Shown in pieces: positions 49,737 to 62,900 of a stretch of 64,000 bases of DNA. The stretch lies in contig WBMV01001018.1 in NCBI GenBank assembly GCA_013396655.1, positions 2,250,778-2,314,777 of the forward strand. Direction: 5' to 3'. Both the position numbers and the translations under genes were made by a program. Origin of the DNA: Campylorhamphus procurvoides. Its lineage: Eukaryota > Chordata > Aves > Passeriformes > Dendrocolaptidae. The number at the start of each line of letters is the position of its first letter. Position 1 is the stretch's first letter. The notes beneath the pieces are model-generated. The model made no database searches. It saw only the letters and a program-made list of their open reading frames with translations, and had not been told where the DNA came from.

Positions 49737-52700
49737 GTAACAGTTAGTGCAAAGGCAATTATAACCAGATTTGAGGATGGCTGTGAATTCTTGAAGCAAG
49801 ATTCCTACCAAAACCCATCCACTATATAATTCACAAGTAATTTTGGGGCTGTTTCCCATTTTATGAATGGTCTATTCTTCTGGTTTTATTAATATTGTTG
49901 ACTCGCTACAACAGGTGACATTTTTACCCCCTTAGGCTGTCCATTATCCAAATGAAGGGCCATCTGGAAAGGGATTCTGTTCACTGAAAAATGTGACAGA
50001 GCTGATGGCTTTTTAACTGCAAGTCATCTATGATTGCTGGTAAACACTGAAAATTAGCATTGATCCCCCTCAAATGCAAAAACCAACAACAATAAAGTAC
50101 TTCAGACAGGCTTATTGAAACACCTTCTCGGCAGATGTGCATGCTAATTAATAATTGTAGATGGCAACCCTTCCTCATTTTTGCAAATGAATGCCAGTTG
50201 AATTCTCTACCCCAAATAAGCCGGACTCCAGATGGGGCAGCTCCCTGTCCGTGGCCAGCAGAGCATATGCAGCTGAGGCAATGGGGTGGCACCGAGGGCC
50301 CTGCCATGCCCAAACAGGGAGCAGACGAGGCACCATCACCTCCACCTGCCCCCTCCCCAGCTCAGGCCCTTCATCCCCCCGCCCAACAGGTCCCCTCTGG
50401 CAGGGATCCCAAGGCAGATGCTGCATTGCCTCTGGGCTGGGGCTGGGAGGGACTCGAGCACACTCACACATCCACAGGCACAATAAGACTGGCACAACTG
50501 GGTATCAATAAGCCCCTCAAATGCATTTTGCACCAGCAATGTAAAAAGCACTGAAATAGCAAATTAAAATATACTCCACTCATCTGTCCTCCAGCAGGCT
50601 CCTGTTTTCTTTGATGAGCACACACCTGCAGCGAATTCACTCACCAAAATCATCTGGAAACTACTCTGGGCTTTGATGGAATCGAGCCAGGCTCTCTAAC
50701 AGAACGAGCAAAAACTCAGAGCGGGTCTGACATACCCTGACAAAGCTGTAGCCCACTACGAACATGAGCACTGAGGATCATATGCATCAGAAAATAGTTT
50801 CATAGTTTCAAGTATCCTCTGAACTGAGATTATAACCATGTTTATTTTATTATGACACTGTGCCACATTTAGCAATTAAAAAAACATTGGTTCCACTTAA
50901 ATTGGAAACAAACTCATTATCTTTTGAGCCACTAACTGAAAATGTGTTTTGGGGGACTATTTTTTACATAAGCTGAGATCAGAACTGCAACACTCAATGT
51001 TTATCCAAATACCTTTATGCTGGCACGGAAACAATACATATAAAAATACTTCAACATACTTTGTCACCTCAAAGGGCATTAAGAATATAAATATCTTGTC
51101 TTAGAAAAATCATGCCCATCAGAACCTACAATGACAACAGGACTAACAACCTGTGATTGACTCCTGCCTCCTTTCTCCTACTGTAAACTATCTATAGCAT
51201 TCATTCTGCATCTGGTGCCATCGTGGGGAACGCTCCAGGAGCAGGTTCAGGCAACACAGGACTCCCCACTCTGGATCCAGCAGGTGTGTGACTACAGGGC
51301 CTCCACAATGTTCATACATCAAACTGATTGCAGGGAAAAACTTTAAAGGAGAAAAGATCTACAGCAATAATATTGAAGCTTTCCAATGTACCAACAAATA
51401 GTAGCAATGGACTTTGTCACAGCACAAAACATGAAAGCATTTGAGTTTTAAAGTACCGCTCTGCACAAAACAGCAAACAGAACAATCAAATTATTGTCTG
51501 CTTGTCTAACACGAAGGCAGCATTATCCACAAACATCCTGCAGCTAGGAGATAAGATGCTGGAGAAGTGCTGTGAAATGGTTTATAATGCAGCTAACAAT
51601 GATTTGGTAATTTGGACAGTTCATATTTAATGAAAAACTATTTAAATCAGAAATCATCAGACATGCAATGACAAGGCTTATTTATACTATGTTTATGTCT
51701 CCAGCCAGTGACTGAATTGTCTCCATTTTTAAAAGGCATCTTTTTAACATGAAGGGAGAAAGTTAGATGCTTGGTATTGCTTTTAAATTAAACCACACAA
51801 CTGGTATGGATAAAAGGAAACCTCCTAAAGCTTTCCATAATAACAGGGATAGCAACAGGCTCGCAGAACACTTGTTTGTTCCCAGCAGATTTGAAGTGCA
51901 CTGTAATGTAATGTATTGAAAATTATTTCTAGCCCTCCCTGATATCACAAATCACAACCTGTCCAAAGACACGTGGGCAATCAAAGATCCATCTGAGCTG
52001 ATTCACATGTGCATGTGCTCAGGGCTGCTGCTGCTCACTGCTCTATAATCAGCACTGCAAACATTTTGCATTAGTTTCCCTTTTCATTAAAGCTGTGAAA
52101 AGAAGGAAGAGATGGACTCAAATTTAAAAAGAATGGATTTGGTATGTAAGGCCAGAGTGCTTTTTAAGGCACAAAGTTTTGCCTGCTTTGTGTATGTGTG
52201 CACACACATATTGAGAGTCAGGTTTGAGCAATATTTCATAAAGTAATCATGGAAGAAGTCCCCTGCTGGCCTTTCAAAAACTGGTTTCTAGATCTCCAAA
52301 TCAAAATGTGCAACCCGAACCCCACATTTCATATGGAATATATCATGATAATTAGGATCTTAGTCTCCAAAACATCAAGAACAGCACCTAGCAAACAGCA
52401 TCTTTTTCTTTTCATTAAGATGGAATGGTTATTATTGCCACTCTCAATAGGCAGGTACACACAATGTATCTCTTTATTATTAGTACATAAAAGACATAAT
52501 TAGACCATATACCAAGACTTAGTTAAGAGAGGTTTAGTACTCAATGTCTTTCAAACATGAGTGGAAAGTGTATCTGGAATGTAGAGCTGTCAGAATTGCT
52601 TATAAAGTCTCTGCCCTGCATTGAAGAAAACTTCCAGAATTCACCTCCAAAGAAGAAACATCAGGAATAAAAGTACGGATGGAACAGAATTGAGCTGGTT

Positions 52701-53439
52701 CTCATCATTGGCTGGATATTGGTTATTGATTAAAAAATAAGATTGGGATGTGACACATTTGCTAAATGGTAGAGCTGTGTCCAACTGAAATGAATTGGAA
52801 TTAAAAACCTAATTTATTTCTTGACTCTTATCTGTACAAAGCAATCAAGACACTATTTTGCATAGCACTTGCAGCTGACAGAAAAACAAAGGGTTAATGT
52901 TTACCATTTGCCTCCTTGTTTCCCATTTCTCAGAGGCAAAACTGAAAAGACGTAGTAGGATAGGGTTCTTAACATGGAGAGCAGAGAGAGGAAAACAGTT
53001 AATAGCTTGGGTAATAATTTACAACGACTTAGCACTAATTCAGGAATATCTTTGGAGCAGATATATACATCCCTATACTCACATATCCATGAAACAAAGT
53101 AAATTTGATAGTAACGTTCATTTAAGGAAAGGTAATTTTTCTAAGAAAACCAAAAAAAAAGTGAAACTCATTAAGTCTTCTAGTACAGGCCAAAACCTTA
53201 GGTGGCCATAAAATCCTTGTCCCTGAGCAGAGCAGGATAAGCTCTACCCAAATGATTTCTGACAGCTGTTTCCTGAATCTGTTCCCGAAACTCTGCGGTG
53301 TGTGGCAAAGAAAGGCTGCAGCACTCCCGGGTGACACAGCCCAGAGCTGCACTCCTGTCACAGCCCCCAGAGTGCTCCCAGTCACTTCTCTCTGCTGGTG
53401 CCCAGTCTAAAGCTCCCTCCTGAGCAGCAACCACCCTGC
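49737..53439. other. Non-coding unique DNA
   Basis: No gene is recognised. A G+C-richer patch at 50220-50460 gives opposed frames of 106-139 codons with no family resemblance. A short alternating TG/CA palindromic patch is at about 52192-52211. The remainder is A+T-rich and unstructured to the eye. Confidence 0.55.
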
Positions 53440-53700
53440 TGGCTGCCCTACCCCCTGTCCTGATCTGCAAGGGACATGGGGAACTATTTACTGCCTTCCT
53501 ATTCCTCATAACCTTTATTCCTGTTAAGGCTGGTATCGTCTCTCCTGTCAGATATTTTCTCCCTTCTAAACAAGCCCAGTTCTGCCAGTCTTCTCTGAGA
53601 TCATATTTGCTCTGATGATATCTATGTGACCATCCTCTGGGCTGGCTCTGACCACTCTGCACTTTCCCTCCTGCGGTTAAATCAGCCCCACTGCTACAGC
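53440..53700 (-). mobile_element. Old CR1 retrotransposon fragment
   Basis: Read on the minus strand, the interval follows CR1 in order: CAGCCCAGAGGATGGTCACA, ATCTCAGAGAAGACTGGCAG, GGGCTTGTTTAGAAGGGAG, and AGATCAGGACAGGGGGTAGG. It is well diverged, and neither end is sharp. A 211-codon open frame on the same strand (53198-53833) runs through and beyond it. This part of CR1 is the non-coding 3' region, so that frame is not a transposon protein and is most likely chance. Confidence 0.65.
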
Positions 53701-55122
53701 CTAGAGTCTGAGTGTGGTGAGCAAATCCTGCAAATCTGCAATGAACAGACTGCAGTAGTTTCCAAAACCCTTGGTCATTAAGGAGATGAGGCACATTTTC
53801 AGCCCTCAGAGCACATATATACAAGTGATACAATTCTTAAACTAAGATGCCAAATGTTGAAGCACATTGGAGACCTACAGATTGAATCTATGTCAGAGGT
53901 TTACTGTAACAAAAAAAACTAAAACACTATAAAAATGAGCAACAACTGAGCCAGTCCTGACCTGTCCCTGCCAATAACCACAGCAATGACCAAAGGAGGA
54001 AAGAGCTGCCCACCAAACCCCTGACACAATGCTGGGTGAGGGCCAGCTGTGACACAGCTCGTGATGCAACTGCCCCTTCCTTCCCACGGCCAGAATGAAC
54101 CCTCCAAGGGCTCAGCCCTCAGAGCCAGCAAGTCTCAGAATGCAGAGCTGTCTGAGCAGCTCCATGAATTGAGCTGCTTCATGCTGCTCTGAGGGAAACA
54201 AACACCACTGAAGGGCTGCATCTCTGTTCTTAGTCATGGTTCTGACTAAACCCCAGAAGAAACAGAACTGGTACAAGCACTTGGGTATGCATGAGAAAAA
54301 ATCTAATTGCATTAAAGAAGATATATTAAAGAAAAATGACATTTTTCTTGCTACTGCCTATACATAGCTCTTCCAGTCCTCATTACCCTAAAATCAAATT
54401 TAAAACACAAGTTCTCATGCCTCTCTGAACCATGAAGTTTCCTCCTAGGAGCAGTGTAGTAAACTCAGCATTGGTCAGTTCTGGATGTATGCATTTGAGG
54501 ACTCCAGTTACACGAGTGAATTGCTACCTTAGCTTTGGGTCTGGAAACACAAAACCAACATACTCCTTAATCACCTTACCACACTGTTCAGCCTAATTTA
54601 ATTCAGGTAGGGAAGGAATTTTGATTCTTGGGAGAACTTTCCAAAATTAACACAGTTATTAAGGTAACACAGATGTACCACACATTTATTAAGGTATTAT
54701 TATACTAAAATGCCTTTTAATGTGTTTCATAGCACTAAATTTAATGTAATTAGATGTGCTGGGCAAATTTCTCTCTTATTATTCTTTTCAGTCACAGTTG
54801 TTTGCAGACATGGGAAAATATTCCTTATAAAGTAAAAACAGCACAACATTAAAAGTCTAACTTCAAAAAATGCATGGAATATGAATACAAAAAAGGAACA
54901 GTTCTTTTTTTCTGACTAGTACAGTGTGTTGACGTTCTTTCTCTACAGTTTTTTTAATTGAGGTACTTTCAGTATGAGAAAGCTGCACCAAGAACTGACC
55001 ACCAATAACTCATTAGCCATAGCTAATAAAATAAGCCAAAATAAAACTTGATATTCATTTAAAAGACATTTTTTTCTATATTAAGATTATTCAAATACCT
55101 GCCTTTGAAAGTTGAGGTGACG
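53701..55122. other. Non-coding unique DNA
   Basis: No gene, splice pair or repeat is recognised. The sequence is A+T-rich, with one G+C-richer patch at 53940-54200. Confidence 0.55.
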
Positions 55123-55174
55123 TTTTTGTGGTTTTTTTTTTTTTTTCCTTTTGGGGAAAAAAAGGCCACAAAAA
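55123..55174. repeat. Inverted repeat around a T15 run
   Basis: TTTTTGTGG (55123-55131) and CCACAAAAA (55166-55174) are perfect 9-bp arms. The interior holds T15, CC, TTTT, GGGG and A7GG, which can pair further in an imperfect way. The result is a hairpin-capable 52-bp segment. It may come from slippage or from a small foldback element. Confidence 0.6.
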
Positions 55175-56202
55175 CTCCAGTCCTGATTACTTCAGAGTAC
55201 TTGATGGCCTTTCATCTTTATTGCAGTTGGCAACAGAGGAAACCACAGCTTAATTCATCATGGGATAAGTACCCTCACTGAGTCCACAGAAAAAATGAGG
55301 GCACTAAATTATTCTATCTCCAACTAACTGCAAAGATTAGTGTCTTTTACAAGTCTTATGGTATTAACTACAAAATTTATAATGCTTTCAATGAAGCAAT
55401 CTTGGAATTTTTCATTCAATTAGAATAGTAACTTCCACAGTTTTGATTTGCTATTGAAAACAAAGCTTAAAACACCTGATATTTCAGTGGGATAGAAACA
55501 GTGGAATGTTTTGAAATAGCTTTGATTTTTACCTTTCTTCCCATAGGAAAAGAAAGTATGTGGCAGAATTCCTTCCCACATCAGCAAAAATCCCTAACAG
55601 GTATTTCCCCCCATCCCACAGCAGTGTTAGAAACACCCCTGTGCCATCAGCACTGCCTGCAGCCCCAACACCAACCACTGCCCGCAGCAGCTCCTGTGAA
55701 GGAAAGCAATTCCACCCCAGCCCAAAGCAGCCCAAACGTGCAGGAGGCAAAGGCAGGAGGAAGGGAAGGCTGCTCTGCAATTACAAACCCCTGCTGTGTC
55801 ACGGCACAAAAGCAAGATGAACAATTGTCCAGCTGTGAGGGCCCAGCCAAGCAGAAATACCTTGGAAACAATGCCATTTTGGGGGTCCTGCACCTCTCAC
55901 CATCTCACTGTCTTATACCCTTCTATCCTCTTCCCTTTGGTTATTTTGTCTGCCAATCACCTGCCCTCCTCTTCACCAGCATATTCAAAATTACTGAGCA
56001 CCTCTGAATTAGCAGTGTAGGTATCAAATGTGGTCCTTAGTATTCAGAAATCTGACTGATATTTGCTGTTCTTCCATCTAAGTACCTCTAAGAGTACTAA
56101 ATGCATGAGGACTATTGAGACTTTTTTAATAAGTCAAGAGGTCAAATAATTTGTGGATATGAACAGAGGGAAACCCAACAGTCTTGGGGAATTGTAGCAT
56201 CC
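55175..56202. other. Non-coding unique DNA
   Basis: No gene is supported. A 168-codon plus-strand frame at 55501-56007 overlaps several minus-strand frames in a Pro/Gln/Ser-rich, G+C-richer patch (55600-55850). It shows no domain and is probably chance. Confidence 0.5.
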
Positions 56203-56314
56203 TAGAGGATGCCAAAATGGATTTTGGATGCCAGGATGCCTTTTTGCATTTTGGAGGCTTAGAGGATGCCAACATGCATTTTGGATGCCTAGAGGAGGCC
56301 AGAATACCAAAATG
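56203..56314 (+). repeat. Minisatellite, about 30-bp unit, nearly four copies
   Basis: The copies are 56203-56232 (30 bp), 56233-56259 (27 bp, missing the first three bases of the unit), 56260-56289 (30 bp) and a partial, more diverged copy at 56290-56314. The unit begins TAGAGGATGCC and ends CATTTTGGATGCC. Units 1 and 3 are the most alike, suggesting a two-step duplication. Unit length divisible by three keeps short frames open on both strands, which explains the repetitive peptides seen there (LEDANMHFGC forward, HPKCMLASS reverse). No gene is implied. Confidence 0.9.
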
Positions 56315-56860
56315 TTTTCCACTAGAAAAGGGACTGAGTGGGGAGAGGGAGAACAGGAACACATGCTGGCTTCCAGTCTACCTGAGAGGCTAGAGACCAT
56401 TGTCATCTGATCCTAGAAAATAATAAAAGACTTCCTATTATCTCCAACACCATGCAAATTCTAGGCAAAATATGCAACTCCTCAGACATCTAAACACCTG
56501 ACTCCACTTTAGTTTGGGATCCATCTGCATCTTGGAAATTTTGGAGGTGGTCTCAGCTATTCTAAGAAAGCTGATATGTTCAGTGTATTTTAACCTGTAA
56601 CACGCTGTATTTTTGTGCTGCAAACCTGACAAAGGTTCTTTTCCCCTCAGCACAAGGAGCCCTGAGACGTCTATACAAAGGCCCAGGGCCTCATCCCTCT
56701 CTTCTGAAATGTCCCCAGTGACTCAGCACAGCTCTCGCTGTTGCCTGGGCTCGCTCTCAGCACATGGCAGGATGGATGAGCAGCTTCCAGCGTGGCTGCC
56801 ACGGCTGTCCCTCTCCATAGATCACCCTGCACGTTTGCTGGGGCTCTGCAGTCTGTGCTC
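56315..56860. other. Non-coding unique DNA
   Basis: Nothing is recognised. The overlapping plus-strand frame of 117 codons (56613-56966) enters the tandem dimer that follows and has no family resemblance. Confidence 0.5.
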
Positions 56861-56915
56861 GCTGCATCATATCAGATGTCATCACCCACTGCATCATATC
56901 AGATATCACTGCCCA
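56861..56915 (+). repeat. 27-28-bp tandem dimer
   Basis: Two adjacent copies begin CTGCATCATATCAGAT (56862 and 56889) and end in CACCCA or TGCCCA. They differ at a few positions, including one indel. This is a small local duplication. Confidence 0.85.
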
Positions 56916-59900
56916 CGGCCTGGGGAACCAGACACCCTCCAGCAGAAGACAGCTATGGCAGAATAATAATCAGGTCACGTTATTAGTCATGATTGTGGCA
57001 GTTTACAACACTCCTAAGGAGCTTTTTGCTGTCTCATGACTTCAAGAATGCCACCAGCATGTCTGAGACAGGGGGCTGGCAATCGATACGTGGGGGGATA
57101 AGGGCTATTGGTGTAGTTCTTACAAGCACACATCAGGCCTGTACAGTAATCAAAAGTCAGCCATCCAAACTCCAACTGAAATGACAGAGAGATGGAATAC
57201 CTGAAAGGACACGTGCATTGTATTCAGGCAAGTCTTCCCAACATCTATTTTGGCATGACAAAATAGAAAGGCTCAGTCCTGCTCCAGGGGGATTTGGGGA
57301 ACAGAACCTTGCACATTTGCTTGCAAATTTGAACCTGACCAACTTGAGCCTCTAAGGGGAAATATGTTTCCTTATTCCTTTTATTGGCTTATTTATCCTC
57401 TCTCCTCGCCACCATAATAACTATACACCCCTTCAGAGGAAATGAAAAGCTTATTACGTAACACATATGTTTTGAGAAGTTAGTGCAAATGTTCTATTGA
57501 GTTCTTCTGATCATTTAAATCAGAGGAAATTGCTGACAAAAAGGCAGTGAAGTTTTTGGACATGAGTTTAAGACTGAAAGACTACAGGTGTTTTTTTTAT
57601 AAATCACAACTATAAGGAGCTCCTTTATTATTCTGGAACCTGTACCCAAGGGTGACGATTTGAAAAAGCATCATGTTATGCAGCTGCCAGAGTCACAGTC
57701 CAAAGCTCAGTTCCACCATAGGTGGATTGACTCCTGTGTGTGACAAGTGTAACTGATCTCAGGAGGCTCACAGGATCACAAACCAGCTCTTTTAATCATA
57801 CTATCGGCTATGATGACATCCTCAAAACCAAAGAATTGCCAAAACAATGGAGATTTCATAGTCTCTCTAGATTTATCTCGAGAACAATCCATCAGGAGTC
57901 ATTCAATTGCTATTGACACATGCTTTAAATTAAAACCGTGACAGGAAATGTTACTGGTATTAGAGATTCAGGGATGTTCAAGGACTTCAGCTGCAGACAG
58001 AAAGGCTGACAGTACACTGAAGTTTTCCTTTAGAGCCAAAAATTGACGGGAGAGGAGAAAGAACTGAATGACATTACTAATTGACAGGTCTGTTATGGAG
58101 CCTGGTGAAAAGCTTATATTAAAGCCTAATTGTCTGAATAACCCTACCCTAAGAATGCACTGAGAATAGCAGACAATTAACCACGATTTGGATGGTGTCA
58201 CTTATTCTAATGAGATCCATGCTCAACACTTTAAAGGTATACAAATAGGTGTATCAAAGGGATTAATGTATTTCAGATATCTAAATGTTTCTAGTGATGT
58301 GTCCCATCAGCACCTAACACAGGCTCACACAGACACGTCTTAGTCAAGCAAACTTACTAAGTTCTTAACCTCTGACGGGTGACACCCATTTTTAATTTTA
58401 AATTAGAAACTCCTGGTATTTCTTATTGTGTTAAGAAGATGAAGAATGAAGATAAAGAGAAAATGAAGATATGGCAGTTTATATACATTAAGCCATCAGT
58501 CTGCACTTTCAAAAATGTACGCTGATGAAAAATTAATCATACTGTATTACTCATCATCCCTGTGAAATAGAAACCCTGTGTCTAAAATGTACTCTATAAA
58601 CCAAGGTCAATACAGGAGTTGTGAAACTTTTCTTTGCTCCCTATGTTATTTTGGCTGATATATACCTCGATTCAAACTTTCATCTCCTTATGTCTCCCAC
58701 ACCAGCCTGGCATGACCTTGAGCAAAGCCTTTTACCTGTCAGCACCAACACAAGTAGCAGTTTGGTCCTTGGCATGAAGGATGTGTTCAATTGCTGCAGG
58801 ACAAAGTCCTAACAGCAGTGTGACACAGCCCAATAGACTAAGGATGTCATTAACCTGAAAACCACTAATATATCCTCCCTTTTAGATTTTTCTAATTTAC
58901 TGTATGATAATGCTTCACTAGCCAAAAATATATCTTGAAAATATATTTTTTTTAAAAAATCAACCTACTTAATTGAAAACATGCTTTGGAATTAAAAGCA
59001 AATAAATACTGGTATGTAAGCCATGGAACATTTATTTCAGATGTGGTTTTGTTTTATAGTTCTAGTTTGATTGTTTTTTGGTTGATGGCATTACAGGGAG
59101 GGAAAATTGCTTTTCTGCCCTTTCAAAGGCATATCAGCACTTGAACAAAGTCTTCCCTGTCCTTTGAATTCTTTTGCAAGTGCCATCAAGTGCAAGTTTG
59201 TGCTCATTCATAAAATGTGCCCCAGTTCAGCTGCTTGTCAGGCTCCTGAAGGCAGGCAGCAGTGGGACAGCTGGCAGGGTGACTCCTGGACCCAGCATGA
59301 AGGATGAGGGCAGTCAAAGGAGATGCAGGAGGCTCTGCCTTACCCTGGGCAGCTGGAAGGTGCTCCGTGCCAGGTGGTACCTTCAGGGCTAAGCAGCACA
59401 GCCATTTGTACTTAACAGGAATTTGGCAGAGCTGCCTGGGTGAACTACATTTTCTAAAAGCAAAACAACTGGGAGAAGGAGGAAGAAGAATATATAAAAT
59501 AAGGTGGAAATAAGCCTCAGATATGTGAGGAAAATGTCTGGGGTTTTTTTTGCATAAAAGTGTTACTGCATACATTATAGAGCTTCCTTGATTGAACTGC
59601 ATGGTGTCCAGAGAATTTAATTAGGTGATGTAGCAGTTTTACTGGTTTATTTACACCCCCAGCCATATTTTTTCAAAAAATCTTTCCCCTGGAACACCAA
59701 GGAGTATTGCCTAAGCAGCCAGCTGGGAGTTTCCCAGTAACTGATGTTCCTGAAAGCCTGAGGTTCTAATGTCCTACTTCACCGTACAGAATCCATGGAC
59801 AGCACACAGAGTGCTCAGAATCCTTTCAGTGCAGGTGTCAGCTAAGTTTGCTGTGGGAGGGTTCTCTGTGCAGTGTTTCTTGCAAAATGCTGCTGATCTG

Positions 59901-62900
59901 AGTTGAGTCTCAGGCCTGCAGGGCTGTGTGCACACCTGGAGGGTGTCCCAGGCAGTGGCACTGCCCTGCTCCTGCTCCCTGCTTTCTGGCAGACAAATGA
60001 AGTCTCGAGTTTTCCAGAGCAGCAGAGCAGGACAAACCTTAGAACTCCTGGTAGCCCAAATGAGTTTAGATTATGGTGCTCAGGAAGCAGTCAGAGATGG
60101 GGAGGAATTTTTCCAAGAGTCTCACAAACCAACCAAAAGCCAGGGAATTTTGATTCAGCTGCTCTCCTGATACTGGGAAGAGACAACAGTAAAATATCAG
60201 CATAGGGAATCTGAGTTTCAGAAATATGTTCCTGCATCAGCACAAAGTCTGCAGACACTACTGAGTCAGGCTGGCCCACTGGTCCCTTCAGTCCCATCTC
60301 AGTAAAGAGTTTGCTACCTGTTGTCTTGTGGGGGGCTGATACATCTCCACCAATGCCCTGAGCCAATTATGCTATTGTGCAGATAAGAGAAAAATGCTTT
60401 CCTGACTCCTTTTGTAGTTGGTGAAGGCTCTGAACCATGAAATTTTATTACTGTTATTTTAGTAAGAACTGCAAGTATCCTGAAATGATCCAGGCTTTTT
60501 AATATTTCAGTCGCAACTTATTCCCCCTGGCCCAAATCCAACAGGCTTTAAATAAAACATACAGAGAAATTTTCCCTCTTAGACTCTTTGTGATTTTCCT
60601 GCTATTATTTCTAAGGATAACTTGTCCTTGTACTCTAAATAAGGCAGGATCATCACTAGGGACCCTAATATTAACAGTGAATTCAAAGAGAAACATCCTG
60701 TTCCCAGTTTTGCCATCTGTTTTGTTTCCACATAATGCTTAAAGAGAAAGAATCTATTAAGCAGAGCATATATTTAATATTTCTTATGATATGAGACGTA
60801 AAGCTTGACCAAAATGTGTCCTCAAAAGCTGCAAGAGAATGATGCAGGTTTAAAGCCTGAAGCAAAGAAAGTGTTAATTATCACATATAATAGAAATGGT
60901 AATAAAATGATAGGACAGCAGAAAAGAGGAAATTCTGTAGTTCCCACTTTAACATTCTACATCACACACTCAGTCTGAGGGACCGAAGGGCACAAGAAAA
61001 GGGGGAAAACCTCAAGCCCTACTGTGCCAGAACAAAAGGAGCTGCCTATAGCAGATTCTCTGAGCTGGTCTCATCTTTAACCCTCCGAGGGTTTCATAGC
61101 CATGGCTAATGGTGAGACCAGGGAAGCTGGAGCTCCCAGTGCAGAGCCAGCCAAAGGGGGGGCTGCACAGGGCAATTAGCCAAGCTTGCAATTTAGCTGG
61201 CCTTTTATAGCAACAAAAAGGGCTGGGAGGGCTCACCAGAATCTTAACTCTGCAATTTGTTCTTTAACTTTTGGAACTGTGTTCCATTATGGAAATTTGT
61301 GTTCTAAGGAACTGCATTTGTATTATTAGAGCTTGCCCACTGATAAGCCTGAACTCATTGCAAGACCAAGAGGAGTCCAAAAGTTCTCAGAAGGGGCAGG
61401 TTTATTCCCTGTTCAGCACCAAGGACAGAGCTCCTCAGTGCCCTGACCGGTGATAAGGTTCATCTGGACGGGAGTGAACACATCACTTACTGTGAACACA
61501 CTAAGAAAAGCTTCTCAAATATGTATTTATCTGAAAAATGAGAACTAATCACAGATATTTAGGATTTCTTAGTGATATATTTAGTGCTCTGAAATTGCTG
61601 ATAATCTTGAGGAAGAACAGGAGCTGGTAAGGATCCACGATCACACAGCAGAGAGTGAATTTCATTTTGAAGCTGACATTTGTCTGTCCTTTATTTTCCT
61701 CTGCATGCTGAAGTTCCAAACCAGACATGTACTACTAACAACAAAGACATTCCAAAGAACCAGTGGCAAAAAACAGGAATGTAAAATAAATTTTAAAATA
61801 CCCTGTTCTTACCAAGTCAAGACTTGGGGTATCTGTGGAAATGACCTTAAAATACAGAGAGAGTGAGATTGTGCACATGGAAGAAAAGAAAACTTCATGT
61901 TTGGGCAAAGATTTCAGTTCCAAAGGAGATTATATGCAGGATTCTGTAGAGAAACAGAAAAATCTTGAACTTGTTAGAATTCAATGCCTGCAGCTCAAGC
62001 AAGTGTCAGGAATAGTAGAAATACAAGCCAAAAAAACCAAATAAAAGCTATGTTAGATCTGTTTTTCAGGTAACTGAGATAAAACTGAATAGTTTCTCCT
62101 TGCCCTTTGGGTTCCTTGATTAGACAGTTCTTATTTATTTCCAAATATACCTTCCCCAAATTCAGCAGAGAAGGTCAATGGACCCACCACACGTGCCCAG
62201 CTAAGCAGCCAGGGCTTCCAACCCAGAGATGTAAACTCAAGGCTTTGTTTCACTAAGCAAGTAGCAGGAAAAGGCAGCTGAAGAACATGTGAACCCTGCC
62301 TGTCCAAAGGGGTTCCAGCCACCTCACCAGGCACACAGGGAGTCTTTGGGGGTGTTACCCTGATGGCTCTGCCTTTGGTTACCTAGATCACACCTTTACC
62401 CCCCTAAATAAATGCTCTGCCCTAACAGATGGGCTCTGATCTGCTCACTGGTTTCAGTCCCAGACCTCACTCTCGAGTGGGGGCAATGGGACCTTGCCTG
62501 ATCCAACTGTAGGGGTGATCAGCAAACGAGCAGCCTGCAAGATAAACCACCTGGGACAATACAGGCTTCATCAGCTGTGGTTTCTGAAGGCACTGGAGCT
62601 GTTCCCACACTGTGTGGTCTCAAATCCCAGGGAAAAAGAATTGCCAGACAGAGCTCTTCCCTGTTAAGATCACTACCCAAAAATAAAGACTTGTGATTGC
62701 AGGGGAGTGGAAATAACCCCAGCTGAACTCCATAATGCAACAGATTGAAATGCTGGGTGTAATGGAACTAGAGAAACCTCGGGGGAAGATATTTGATGGG
62801 TTAGAAATAACTATCACTGCAACATTTATTGGATAATTTGGACAAAAGCAGTCCCAGACTGAGCATGCTGCTGAGGTGCTAGGTGGGAGATTGTGCTTGT

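Noticed and set aside
53198..53833. Minus-strand frame of 211 codons
   Set aside because: It crosses an old CR1 fragment in what is the non-coding part of that element, and the remainder matches no protein I know.
62370..62395. CTTTGGTTACCTAGATCA, reminiscent of microRNA miR-9
   Set aside because: It differs from the mature sequence inside the seed-distal half, and no complementary arm was found at hairpin distance.
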